This document shows positions 5,754-12,891 of a stretch of DNA of 14,307 nt, piece by piece. The DNA comes from CAWHMN01 sp051001135. GTDB taxonomy: Bacteria > Acidobacteriota > Terriglobia > Terriglobales > Acidobacteriaceae. The notes beneath the pieces were generated by a model. It did no database searches and was not told the DNA's origin. It was given only the letters and a program-made list of their open reading frames with translations. The position numbers and the translations under genes were made by a program. The first letter of the stretch is position 1; every line of letters starts with the position of its first letter. The stretch spans positions 1-14,307 of the forward strand of contig JBPCNO010000160.1 in NCBI GenBank assembly GCA_051001135.1. Direction: 5' to 3'.

Positions 5754-7544
5754 ATGATCAACCGGCGGGACTTCTTAAGTCAGGCGCTCGCGTGCTCCGC
5801 GGCGGCTGGACTCGCTGCCGCATGGCCGCGCTCCATTGCCGCATCGATCCCGGCCAGCAATCGGCCAGGAGGCACGGCGCATCGCGCGTCCGTGGCGGAC
5901 TTCGGCGCCGATCCGACAGGCGTTCGCGATGTAACCGATGCGGTGCAGCGGGCCATCGCGTCGCTGGGGCTCAGCCAGGCCCGGCTCGTCTTTCCGCCGG
6001 GCAAGTACAACTTCGCCGCCTCCGATAGCTGCGCCATGTCTTTCCGCAACTACAACGGTCTGGAGGTCTTCGGCAATGGCGCGGAGCTGATCTTCAACGG
6101 CAACACGCGGCCGTTTCTGCTGAGCGCCTGCCGTAACGTGGAGATCCACGACATCAAGATCGATTGGGCGCGGCCGCCGTTTTCCCAGGGAACGGTGACG
6201 ACCGTCGCGGGAGGGAACCCACCATCGTTCACCGTCGTGCTCGACCCCGACTTCCCGGCGGACGGAACGGAGAGCGTTGAATGGTTGAGCGAGTACGACG
6301 CCAAGACCGGCCTTCCAGCCGCCGGAGGACTGGATGCCAGTGGCGTGATTCGTTCCGTACGCCTCTCCGCCCCGCAGACGCTGACACTCGCGTGCTCCCA
6401 ACCGCTGGCGGTCAAGCCGGGCATGCGCCTGATGTTGAGGCATCGGGTCGCGGCCGCCGCCTGCCTTCATCTGGAGGCGTGTGACACTGTGCTGCTGGAG
6501 AGCGTGGCGATCTTTGCCGGCCCGGGCAAAGGCGCGGTGCTGCATGGCTGCCGGGATGTCTCGCTCGAAGATTTCAGTGTGATGCCGCGACCGCAGTCCA
6601 GGCGCTGGCTCTCACTGTGTGGCCGCGGGGTGGAGATGGTGGGCTGCGAAGGCACTGTTGCGATCAAGCGCAGCCAGTTCAAGGGAACCGGGGATGACGC
6701 GTTCCACATCTATCAGCCCTACTGGAAGATCAGCAGCCGCGTGGATGAGACGACGGTGATGCTCGAAGGAACGGGGAAGCAGGCGCTCCCACTGTGGCAA
6801 CTTCCCTCCGCCGGTACCATCCTGCAACTCACGGACGCCGCCAACCTCAGCCTGCTGGGCGAGATCGCTGTCGCCTCCTGCGAGAACACGCCCGCGGGCA
6901 CGAAGCTCGCGTTCAGCGAGACGCTCTCTCCGGTCATCAAGCCGGGAACGCTGGTCTGCAGCGTGCTGAAACAGGCGCGCGCCACCATCGACCATTGCAG
7001 TTTCTCGGGCAATCGCGGCCGCGGCGTGGTGGCTCATGCTCGTACTCGCATCGTCAACAGCCGCTTCCATGGCTGCTCCGGCCCAGCCATCCAGTTCGCC
7101 GCCAATCCGGAGGCCATGGCCGGTCCGGTGGTGCAGAGCGTCAGCGTCACCGACTCCACTATCGACCTTTGCAACTACGGCGGCCAGGAAGAACGCCGCG
7201 GCGCCATTCTCGTGGGGGCCGCGCGGGATGCGCGCCTGGCTGCCGCTCCGGCGCAGCGGATCAATCAGGGCGTGACGCTGAGCCGCAATCTCATCGGCAA
7301 CGTGTCCGGTCCGGCCATCGATTGTGCCGACGCCTCGTGGCTGACCATTGAGGGCAATACCTTCGGCCGATGCGATGTGTCAGCGCGTCCCGCGGACAAG
7401 CCCCGCGCCATCGTCTTGCGCAACGTCGCTCAGTCGCAGATTGATGGCAACCAGTCGAAGCTACCGCAGCAGATCGTGCTGATCGGTTGCACCGACACGG
7501 CCGTAGCCGTGAATAACGAACCCATGGTGGCGGTGAAAGCGTAG
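5754..7544 (+). CDS. Tat-exported right-handed beta-helix protein, GH110 (alpha-1,3-galactosidase)-like
   Basis: 596 residues from ATG 5754, with GAGGGA nine bases upstream. A GTG two codons earlier (5748) is too close to that site. Residues 1-34 are a twin-arginine signal (NRRDFL at 3-8, Ala-rich core). VADFGADPTG (47-56) is the usual opening of pectate-lyase-superfamily beta helices. Many short strand repeats follow (ATIDHCSFSGNRGRGVV; IVNSRFHGCSGPAIQF). FKGTGDDAF carries an Asp pair (D314, D315) in the position where, as I recall, GH110 enzymes place catalytic carboxylates. The order of motifs, including the late CNYGG, resembles GH110 enzymes that remove terminal alpha-1,3-galactose. A related beta-helix hydrolase or lyase remains possible. 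It acts outside the cytoplasm. No sugar transporter or other glycosidase adjoins it. Confidence 0.82.
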   Translation: MINRRDFLSQALACSAAAGLAAAWPRSIAASIPASNRPGGTAHRASVADFGADPTGVRDVTDAVQRAIASLGLSQARLVFPPGKYNFAASDSCAMSFRNYNGLEVFGNGAELIFNGNTRPFLLSACRNVEIHDIKIDWARPPFSQGTVTTVAGGNPPSFTVVLDPDFPADGTESVEWLSEYDAKTGLPAAGGLDASGVIRSVRLSAPQTLTLACSQPLAVKPGMRLMLRHRVAAAACLHLEACDTVLLESVAIFAGPGKGAVLHGCRDVSLEDFSVMPRPQSRRWLSLCGRGVEMVGCEGTVAIKRSQFKGTGDDAFHIYQPYWKISSRVDETTVMLEGTGKQALPLWQLPSAGTILQLTDAANLSLLGEIAVASCENTPAGTKLAFSETLSPVIKPGTLVCSVLKQARATIDHCSFSGNRGRGVVAHARTRIVNSRFHGCSGPAIQFAANPEAMAGPVVQSVSVTDSTIDLCNYGGQEERRGAILVGAARDARLAAAPAQRINQGVTLSRNLIGNVSGPAIDCADASWLTIEGNTFGRCDVSARPADKPRAIVLRNVAQSQIDGNQSKLPQQIVLIGCTDTAVAVNNEPMVAVKA

Positions 7545-7603
7545 ACTGCCGCGACAGAATGAGGACATTCACAAATAGCCCAGGGTTTGGCCCCTTACCT
7601 CAT

Positions 7604-7648
7604 CGTCATCCTGAGCGCAGCATGCAGTGCGCAGTCGAAGGATCTGCG
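7604..7648. repeat. Interspersed palindromic repeat (REP-like)
   Basis: The segment begins GTCATCCTGAGCG and ends GTCGAAGGATCTGCG, with GCGCA and TGCGC arms around a short core. I recall this GTCATCCTGAGCG...CGAAGGATCT pattern as a common dispersed intergenic element in Acidobacteria and some other bacteria. It lies between the convergent 3' ends of the beta-helix gene and the FecR-like gene, the usual place for REP-type elements. There is only one copy in this window. Confidence 0.55.
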
Positions 7649-7682
7649 TTTGCCTGTGCTCTGGAAGGGATTATGAAATGTG

Positions 7683-8927
7683 CTATTGCTCCGCACCGAA
7701 GACTTTCGAAAAGAAGTGGCCCACGCCCCGGCCCACGCGATGAAAGAAGCCCCGGCTGGGGGCTGGCTTCTTCGCTGGCGACGGTGCGGGCTGTGCAAAT
7801 GCCGCTACGGGTGCCGGTGCGGTGGACGGCGCCGGTGTCACGGGCTGAGCCGCTCTGGCCGGTGCCGGAGGCGTGCTCGCGGCTGCAACCGTGCTCTTTG
7901 GAGGCCCCGTCTTCGCTCCTGCATTTGCGGGCACGACAGCCTCTGGGACTCCAGGCTTCGGCGCTCCCCCTTGCGCGTTCCCTGCCGCGGGCGCATTGCC
8001 GTGGTAGACGAACGGCACAGTGACCAGGGCGTGCACCTCACCCGGCGCTGCCACCGGTGTGGTGGGCGGCGCAGGTGCCGGGGCCAGACCTTCGCTGATG
8101 CTCAAGGGGAACTCCGTGTCTGCGGGGGTGGACGAGGGCCCTCCCACCGCCTTGCCCGGCGCAGCGCTCTTCCCGGACGCAACCCCTGCCTGCGCCACGC
8201 TGATTGGAGCCGTAGGTGGGCAGCCGCAGGGCTCCTGCTCCGTATCCACCACACTGCGCAGGCTGCCGTGTTCAAAGGTGACGTGCTGGTTCGGCAGCAC
8301 GCGGTAGATTCCGCCCTCCAGTTGACTGCTGACGGTGATGTAAGGCGCGTGCTCCCCGTGATTATTGACGCAGGTGTCGCCGTTATTGCTGACGCGGATG
8401 CTCAGGTCCGCCGTTCCGGGTCCGGAGATCAGAATGCGCAGGTCCGGCGTCAACAGCACATCCGAATACTTGCCCACCACGTAGTTCGCCTCGATCGCCC
8501 CTCGGTCCAGCCCCATCATCAGCGCGGTTGAATCGGGTGCATCGATGGTGCGGTCGTGCGCCAGGTGCACGCTGGTGGTGGAGCACAGGCGCAGCGCCCC
8601 GCCGCGCGTCAGTGCGATCTTCACCGGCTGATTGCCGGCGGTGACAATGCTGCCGTTCCCCAGTTGCATCTGCCCGTTACGCACGTCCACCGCGCCGGAC
8701 ACCTGCACCTCCCGCGCGTCGGTGTGGCCGATGGGCGTTGCCGGGCTGGCTGCGGGAGCTTGAGCGGAGGCTTGACCGGCCGCTGCTGGAGCCACGGCTT
8801 GAGCCTGAGCGATGGAGCAGGCAGCCACGGCGCATCCGGCGATCGATAGCAACAGCCAGCAAGCCGATCGAGAGTGGCGAGACAGGCAATGCGGATGCCA
8901 GCACTTCCACGAATTTGGAATGGTCAA
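7683..8927 (-). CDS. FecR-like exported protein with Pro/Ala-rich tail
   Basis: About 414 residues if the TTG at 8927 is the start. No in-frame ATG lies between the signal peptide and position 9167, and a longer frame would run into the divergent methyltransferase gene, so the start is uncertain. A CTG at 8885 is another option. Residues about 21-44 form a signal peptide (hydrophobic core, cleavage near AQAQA). Residues about 74-237 look like a FecR-type beta-sandwich (VQVSGAVDVRNG, TRGGALRLC, ILISGPGTADLSI) ending with CGCPP. Residues about 240-390 are Pro/Ala-rich linker, and the last 22 are basic and aromatic (RGFFHRVGRGVGHFFSKVFG). Similar proteins occur in Acidobacteria without a known function. 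It probably sits in the periplasm or wall zone. No sigma factor partner is nearby. Confidence 0.78.
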   Translation of the reverse strand: MTIPNSWKCWHPHCLSRHSRSACWLLLSIAGCAVAACSIAQAQAVAPAAAGQASAQAPAASPATPIGHTDAREVQVSGAVDVRNGQMQLGNGSIVTAGNQPVKIALTRGGALRLCSTTSVHLAHDRTIDAPDSTALMMGLDRGAIEANYVVGKYSDVLLTPDLRILISGPGTADLSIRVSNNGDTCVNNHGEHAPYITVSSQLEGGIYRVLPNQHVTFEHGSLRSVVDTEQEPCGCPPTAPISVAQAGVASGKSAAPGKAVGGPSSTPADTEFPLSISEGLAPAPAPPTTPVAAPGEVHALVTVPFVYHGNAPAAGNAQGGAPKPGVPEAVVPANAGAKTGPPKSTVAAASTPPAPARAAQPVTPAPSTAPAPVAAFAQPAPSPAKKPAPSRGFFHRVGRGVGHFFSKVFGAEQ

Positions 8928-9018
8928 CCTCAGCAGATATGCTTCCCATTGGTATTGTATCGAGACGTACCGGCCGGGCACACACACCAGGCACACAAGG
9001 GAGAGCGCGACTTTGGCA

Positions 9019-9693
9019 ATGCAGGCTTCACACGCAGACGAGGACCGAGGCCGCAACCCGGGCGGGCAGTACGTGCAGTTTGGCTGCGGAACCTGCGCGC
9101 CCCTCGCCTGGCGGAACTTCGATGCCGGGCCGGCCTTCTGGCTGGAGAAGAACGTGCCATGGCTCAAGCCGCTGCTGCTGCGCCGCGGCTTTCCGGACTA
9201 TCCCGCGAATATCGTCTACGGTGATGTGATCAAGGGGCTGCCGCTGGAGCCGGGATCCGCCGCAGCCGTCTATTGTTCCCATGTGCTGGAGCACCTGGCG
9301 CTTAGCGATCTGCGCACCACCCTGCGCAATACCCTCAGTTATCTGCGGCCCGGCGGCACCTTTCGCTTCGTACTGCCTGACCTGGAGTGGCTGGCTACAA
9401 ATTACGTGCATGCCTCTGACCCCGAGGCAGCCAGCCGCTTCATGCGCGACTCTTATCTGGGCACGGAAGACCAGCCGAAGGGTACCGCGGGACTGATGCG
9501 TATGGTCTTCGGCCGCAGCGCGCATCTCTGGATGTGGGACTTCAAGAATCTGTCGATGGAGCTCGAGCGTGCGGGGTTCACCGAGATCCGCCGCGCGCAG
9601 ATCTTCGATAATCCCGATCCGCGATTTCGCGAGGTGGAAGATCCGGGCCGGTGGGAGAATTGCCTGGGCATGGAATGCCGCCGGCCCGCGTAA
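9019..9693 (+). CDS. Class I SAM-dependent methyltransferase
   Basis: 224 residues from ATG 9019. A TTG at 9013 is eight bases after AAGGGAG and could be the true start, adding two residues. Motif I is YVQFGCGTCAPLAWRNFDAG, the variant seen in methyltransferases whose N-terminus begins at the SAM site. YCSHVLEHL is motif IV-like, and LRPGGTFRFVLPDLEWL a typical post-motif strand. The end holds LERAGFTEIR. The substrate is unknown; close relatives often act on sugars or sit in polysaccharide clusters, but none is visible here. It diverges from the FecR-like gene and is followed 41 nt later by a lipoprotein gene on the same strand, probably cotranscribed. Confidence 0.85.
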   Translation: MQASHADEDRGRNPGGQYVQFGCGTCAPLAWRNFDAGPAFWLEKNVPWLKPLLLRRGFPDYPANIVYGDVIKGLPLEPGSAAAVYCSHVLEHLALSDLRTTLRNTLSYLRPGGTFRFVLPDLEWLATNYVHASDPEAASRFMRDSYLGTEDQPKGTAGLMRMVFGRSAHLWMWDFKNLSMELERAGFTEIRRAQIFDNPDPRFREVEDPGRWENCLGMECRRPA

Positions 9694-9734
9694 AGAACGA
9701 CCGCTGAAGAACGACGGAAAGACGAGGAAGATCA

Positions 9735-10307
9735 ATGGCCTATCGCATGTGCAGCAGGGGAGCCATCATCGCAGCAATGGCCACAGGAACGCTGCTTCTG
9801 CCGATCGTAGGTTGCAAGTCCGGCAAGAAGCAGCCCAACGATAAGAACTTCACCACCGCCCTGAACACCTACTACTCCAACCACAACGACTGCCTTTACT
9901 CGCAGGCGCTGAAGTTCCCCTATGAAGTTCCCAGCACAGACAAATCCGACAAGGGCCCCAAGGCCATGGATGCGCTGACCGCCGCCGGGCTGCTCACGCG
10001 CGACGAGGACAAAAGCATCAAAGTGAAGCGCTATGCGCTGACGCCCATCGGCACACGCGCCACCGGACGCTTCTGCTATGGACATCGCGAGGTCACGCAG
10101 GTTGACGGCTTTACCGAGCCCGCGACTGTGGGCGGCCATCTGCAGTCAGCCGTGAGCTACCACTACAAGATGCTGGATGTGCCCGTGTGGGCCAACACCG
10201 ACGAGATGAAGCATGCCTTCCCGCTACTGGCGAAGGCTCTGAGCGATCAGGCGGAAGGCAAGACCACCCTCATGCGGACCCTTGACGATTGGGAAGTGCC
10301 CGAATAG
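9735..10307 (+). CDS. Lipoprotein of unknown function
   Basis: 190 residues. GAGGAAG precedes the ATG at good spacing. Residues 1-27 are a lipoprotein signal: a short basic n-region, hydrophobic stretch, and lipobox I-V-G-C with Cys27. The mature part is soluble, with paired motifs NTYYSNHNDCLYSQALKFPYEV and MDALTAAGLLTRDED, and ends LDDWEVPE. I recall similar hypothetical proteins in Acidobacteria. The AGLL-T-x-x-E region looks like part of a small winged-helix-like fold, but that is a guess. No enzyme motif is seen. It probably shares a transcript with the methyltransferase and converges on the DUF3565 gene. Confidence 0.82.
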   Translation: MAYRMCSRGAIIAAMATGTLLLPIVGCKSGKKQPNDKNFTTALNTYYSNHNDCLYSQALKFPYEVPSTDKSDKGPKAMDALTAAGLLTRDEDKSIKVKRYALTPIGTRATGRFCYGHREVTQVDGFTEPATVGGHLQSAVSYHYKMLDVPVWANTDEMKHAFPLLAKALSDQAEGKTTLMRTLDDWEVPE

Positions 10308-10355
10308 CCCGGCCGAGCAGGTCGACGGAATAAGTTGAGGGTCGCGAGTAGGATG

Positions 10356-10568
10356 TCACTCCGCATCCTGCGTCTCGCATTTGGCGCAGAACAGAACCAC
10401 GCCGAGATGCGCGCGCCTGCCCTCTTCCGTCGTCACCCACGGCCGCACCTCCCAGGGCGGCCGATGACGCACGTGCTGCCCGTGGCCGCAGCTTAGCTCG
10501 GCCACCCAATCGCCAATCTCGTCCAGATGAAAACCGGTGATCTTTCTTGACTGCCCTTGGTTGCGCAT
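10356..10568 (-). CDS. DUF3565 protein
   Basis: 70 residues. The pattern ITGFHLDEIGDWVAELSCGH, then QHVRHRPPWEVRPWV and a final FCAKC, is that of DUF3565, a small cytoplasmic family of unknown function. Cys27, Cys61 and Cys64 with nearby His residues suggest a metal site, which is inference. Its ATG lies 13 nt after the trpG stop, so the gene is most likely translated from the trpG message. The nearest GGAG lies inside the end of trpG, rather far upstream. The length matches the family. It is the last gene of this minus-strand group. Confidence 0.88.
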   Translation of the reverse strand: MRNQGQSRKITGFHLDEIGDWVAELSCGHGQHVRHRPPWEVRPWVTTEEGRRAHLGVVLFCAKCETQDAE

Positions 10569-10581
10569 CGCTTGAGCGGAG

Positions 10582-11145
10582 CTACATCTCCAGAAAGTTC
10601 TGGATCAGGCGCTTCCCACCCTCGGTCAGCACGCTCTCCGGATGGAACTGCACGCCCTCGATCGGGTACTCGCGGTGCCGCAGGCCCATGATGATGCCGT
10701 CCGCCGTGCGCGCCGAGATCTCGAGCTCGTCCGGCAGGCCCTCTTCCGCGACGATCAGCGAGTGGTAGCGCGTGCAGGTCATGGGATTCGCGAGCCCGGC
10801 GAAGATCGATTTGCCGTCGTGCTCCACTGCGCTGGTCTTGCCATGCATCAGCTTGGGCGCGCGCACCACCGCGCCGCCGAACGCCGCGCCGATAGCCTGA
10901 TGGCCCAGACAGACGCCCAGTATCGGCAGCTTGCCGGCGAAGTGGCGGATCAGCGGAATACTGATGCCGGCTTGCTGGGGTGTGCAGGGTCCAGGTGACA
11001 GCAGGATCCGCTCGGGGTGAAGCTCTTCCACCTGCTCCGGCGTCAGCTCGTCGTTCCGGCGAATGACCATCTCTGCGCCCAGTTCCCCCATGTACTGCAC
11101 CAGGTTGTAGGTGAACGAGTCGTAGTTATCCAGGACAAAGATCAT
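10582..11145 (-). CDS. trpG: Anthranilate / aminodeoxychorismate synthase glutamine amidotransferase subunit
   Basis: 187 residues from ATG 11145. A longer frame upstream is rejected because homologues begin MIFVLDNYDSF. It releases ammonia from glutamine for the chorismate-using partner subunit in tryptophan (TrpE) or folate (PabB) synthesis. The class I triad is complete: Cys79 in GVCLGHQ, His168 and Glu170 in HPES. The oxyanion strand SPGPCTP (50-56) is present. TrpG and PabA cannot be told apart from sequence alone, and one protein often serves both. The end of trpE at the right edge on the same strand supports TrpG, though about 3 kb of other genes lies between them. DUF3565 follows after 13 nt. 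Confidence 0.95.
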   Translation of the reverse strand: MIFVLDNYDSFTYNLVQYMGELGAEMVIRRNDELTPEQVEELHPERILLSPGPCTPQQAGISIPLIRHFAGKLPILGVCLGHQAIGAAFGGAVVRAPKLMHGKTSAVEHDGKSIFAGLANPMTCTRYHSLIVAEEGLPDELEISARTADGIIMGLRHREYPIEGVQFHPESVLTEGGKRLIQNFLEM

Positions 11146-11256
11146 GAAGACGAACACGCCTCTCGAGCACTCCTTCAGTGTAAAGCTGCCGGCTGGGCAG
11201 CGCGCACTGGGGGAGCGCCGGAACAAGCGAAAACTCGGCCGGGCGAGAACCCGGAC

Positions 11257-11645
11257 CTATCTCACCGGTATCGTGATCTGCTGGCCCGCCTGAATCTTGT
11301 CCGGATCGCCGATACCATTGGCGCTCGCGATCTCCTGATAATGGTTGGGCGAACCGTAGAACAGCTTGCTGACCTTGGAAAGATTGTTCCTGGACCGGAT
11401 GGTGTACGTCTGGTCCCCGCTGCCGGTAGGTGTAATCTCGTGGCGCAGATCGGCGTACGCGGATCGACCTGCTTGATAGCATCCCACACCTGGTTGGCGA
11501 CCACCTGTGAGGGAACCGTGGCCTTCAACAGCAGCTTGTCGCCGTCCAGGCTGACGTCCTCCACCTTCGCTCCCTCGGCGCTGAATTGCTCGATGGTTTG
11601 TATGACCGGCACGTACTTGGCTTTCAGTTGTTCCAGGTCCGCCAT
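11257..11645 (-). pseudogene. BON-LysM domain protein, broken by a one-base frameshift
   Basis: The ATG at 11645 has AAGGAG six bases upstream. The first frame gives MADLEQLKAKYVPVIQTIEQ and a BON domain ending VVANQVWDAIKQVDP. The frame then shifts: a base appears to be missing near 11459-11462 (GATCC-GCGTAC). The second frame continues YADLRHEITPTGSGDQTYTI with a LysM domain (NLSKVSKLFYGSPNHYQEIA, then DPDKIQAGQQITIPVR) and a TAG at 11257. The two halves together match a common acidobacterial BON-LysM protein of about 128 residues with no gap in homology. Nothing else is decayed, so a sequencing error or a very recent mutation is plausible. LysM binds peptidoglycan-type glycans and BON is associated with membrane or osmotic-stress proteins. 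Confidence 0.82.
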
Positions 11646-11685
11646 GGTTGGCTCCTTGGGAAGAGGTGATGCGTAAGCAGAGGCC

Positions 11686-11724
11686 AAAAATCGGCCCGGC
11701 TAGCGAGAAAGCCAGCCGGGCCGA
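11686..11724 (-). terminator. Intrinsic terminator after ferritin-like gene 1
   Basis: On the minus strand a 14-bp stem (11724-11711 pairing with 11704-11691, one G-T wobble) has the loop TTTCTC and is followed by five T. It begins 18 nt after the gene's stop, a strong rho-independent terminator. The BON-LysM gene downstream starts about 40 nt further on and may need its own promoter or readthrough. Confidence 0.85.
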
Positions 11725-11742
11725 TGGGGGAAGCGGAGCGGG

Positions 11743-12600
11743 TTAAACGACGTTGATTGCGCCGTTCAGCCCCTGCGGGAAGAAGCCGCCACGGCTGGTA
11801 CCCGGCTTGTTGCTCCCATAGAGAATCGCCAGCACTTCGCTAAGGGTGCGGGTCGGAGCCATGCCATTGGCGTTGATGGTGAACTCGTTTGTGCCGGTCG
11901 GTGGCGGCAGCACATCTTTCCAGTCGATCTTCTTGGTGGGGACGTTGTAGAGGTCGCAGAAGAGCCGCAGGTTGCCTACGTGCTCTGCCTCATCTCCCAG
12001 AATCTGCGCCGCTGCCGTTAGTATTTTCTTGCTTTGGATCAACGCTGCCGCCCCGGTGAGAAACGATTCGCAGGTTTGTTCGAATGCGCGCGCCATTACG
12101 ATGAACTTTAGGTAGGTGTCGATCTTTCCCATGGCATCGAGGTTGAGGGCCGGCTTGGCGATCGCATAGCTGCCAAGCTGGCTGCGGAAAAATCTGGCAT
12201 GCCGCTGCTCGTCTCCCATCAGCCCGTTCGCTGTCCGGCCGAGTGGACCGTGCAGTGGGCCGGAGGCCCCGAAGTTGATCTGGGCGCCGCCGGTGGTGGG
12301 ACCATACGTACCCTTTCCGCTGAGCGGGAAACCGATCTGCTCCAGCCTCTTGCCGGTGACCACCATGGTGTAGAACTCCGCTTGCAGATATTCAACGTTC
12401 AGCGCCAAATTCAGGAGGTCGTAGTCCGTGATCTCAGCGGCTTCTACGTTGGGAACTTTTGCGCCGGGCAGCGCGTCCGCTAGCTTGCCACCAACCAGCG
12501 CCGCTCCTGCCAGGCCCATGCCCGTCAGTCCAGCACCTTTAAGGAAATTGCGGCGATCCGACGCGGACGTTGCCTGCGATACTTCTTCTTCCTTCTTCAC
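11743..12600 (-). CDS. Tat-exported ferritin-like domain protein (copy 1)
   Basis: 285 residues from a GTG at 12600, with GGAGG six bases upstream; the paralogue has the same GTG and spacing. A longer frame to 12723 is rejected because homology to the paralogue starts here. Residues 14-45 are a twin-arginine signal (DRRNFLKGAG with RR at 16-17, then a Gly/Ala-rich core). The mature domain is Ferritin_2-like. Likely di-iron ligands are Glu70 and Glu75, Glu131 and His134, Glu174, and Glu204 with His207 in EAEHVGN. The C-terminus has GTSRGGFFPQGLNG. Such proteins are secreted or periplasmic, with function not established. About 285 residues is usual. It is followed by its own terminator. Confidence 0.9.
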   Translation of the reverse strand: MKKEEEVSQATSASDRRNFLKGAGLTGMGLAGAALVGGKLADALPGAKVPNVEAAEITDYDLLNLALNVEYLQAEFYTMVVTGKRLEQIGFPLSGKGTYGPTTGGAQINFGASGPLHGPLGRTANGLMGDEQRHARFFRSQLGSYAIAKPALNLDAMGKIDTYLKFIVMARAFEQTCESFLTGAAALIQSKKILTAAAQILGDEAEHVGNLRLFCDLYNVPTKKIDWKDVLPPPTGTNEFTINANGMAPTRTLSEVLAILYGSNKPGTSRGGFFPQGLNGAINVV

Positions 12601-12835
12601 AACGACCTCCGAACATGTTGAGAAAACATTGGAGCGAAGCGCCGGGCATGTATCTGGGAAGAACCGGAGCATGGAAAATAGGGCGAGATGGGCACAGCAA
12701 TTTATGACTGCGGCTCCAAGCATCCTATTGCAGCCGGTTGGCCGCGGCCATATTCGAATACGATACGGAATCGTCTCCGAGGGTGGTCATGCTGGAAAAT
12801 TAAGTTCGGATGTCCTGCTGTGGTGGCAGTCCTTT

Positions 12836-12870
12836 AAAAAAAGCCCGGGCAGCGATCAAGCTGTCCGGGC
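12836..12870 (-). terminator. Intrinsic terminator after ferritin-like gene 2
   Basis: On the minus strand GCCCGGACAGC (12870-12860) pairs with GCTGCCCGGGC (12853-12843), one A-C mismatch, loop TTGATC, followed by seven T. It starts 21 nt after the stop of the gene. It resembles the terminator of copy 1 in placement and in the GGAG-rich bases before it. Confidence 0.85.
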
Positions 12871-12891
12871 CGGTTGGGTAGGCGGAGTGGT

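Noticed and set aside
8677..8994. Minus-strand frame with an ATG (MGSISAEVDH...) as the true N-terminus of the FecR-like gene
   Set aside because: It is in another frame and turns into Ser/Arg/Gly-rich low-quality sequence. The hydrophobic AQA signal peptide is in the FecR-like frame.
8812..9018. N-terminal extension of the methyltransferase to an ATG at 8812
   Set aside because: The extra 69 residues overlap the signal-peptide region of the divergent gene and lack homology; the SAM motif starts soon after 9019.
11239..11254. CCGGG-CGAGAA-CCCGG as a terminator of the BON-LysM gene
   Set aside because: The stem is only 5 bp and the T-run does not follow directly, so it is too weak to list as a terminator.
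11017..11676. A 219-residue plus-strand frame opposite trpG and BON-LysM
   Set aside because: Both minus-strand frames have clear domain matches; the plus frame has none.
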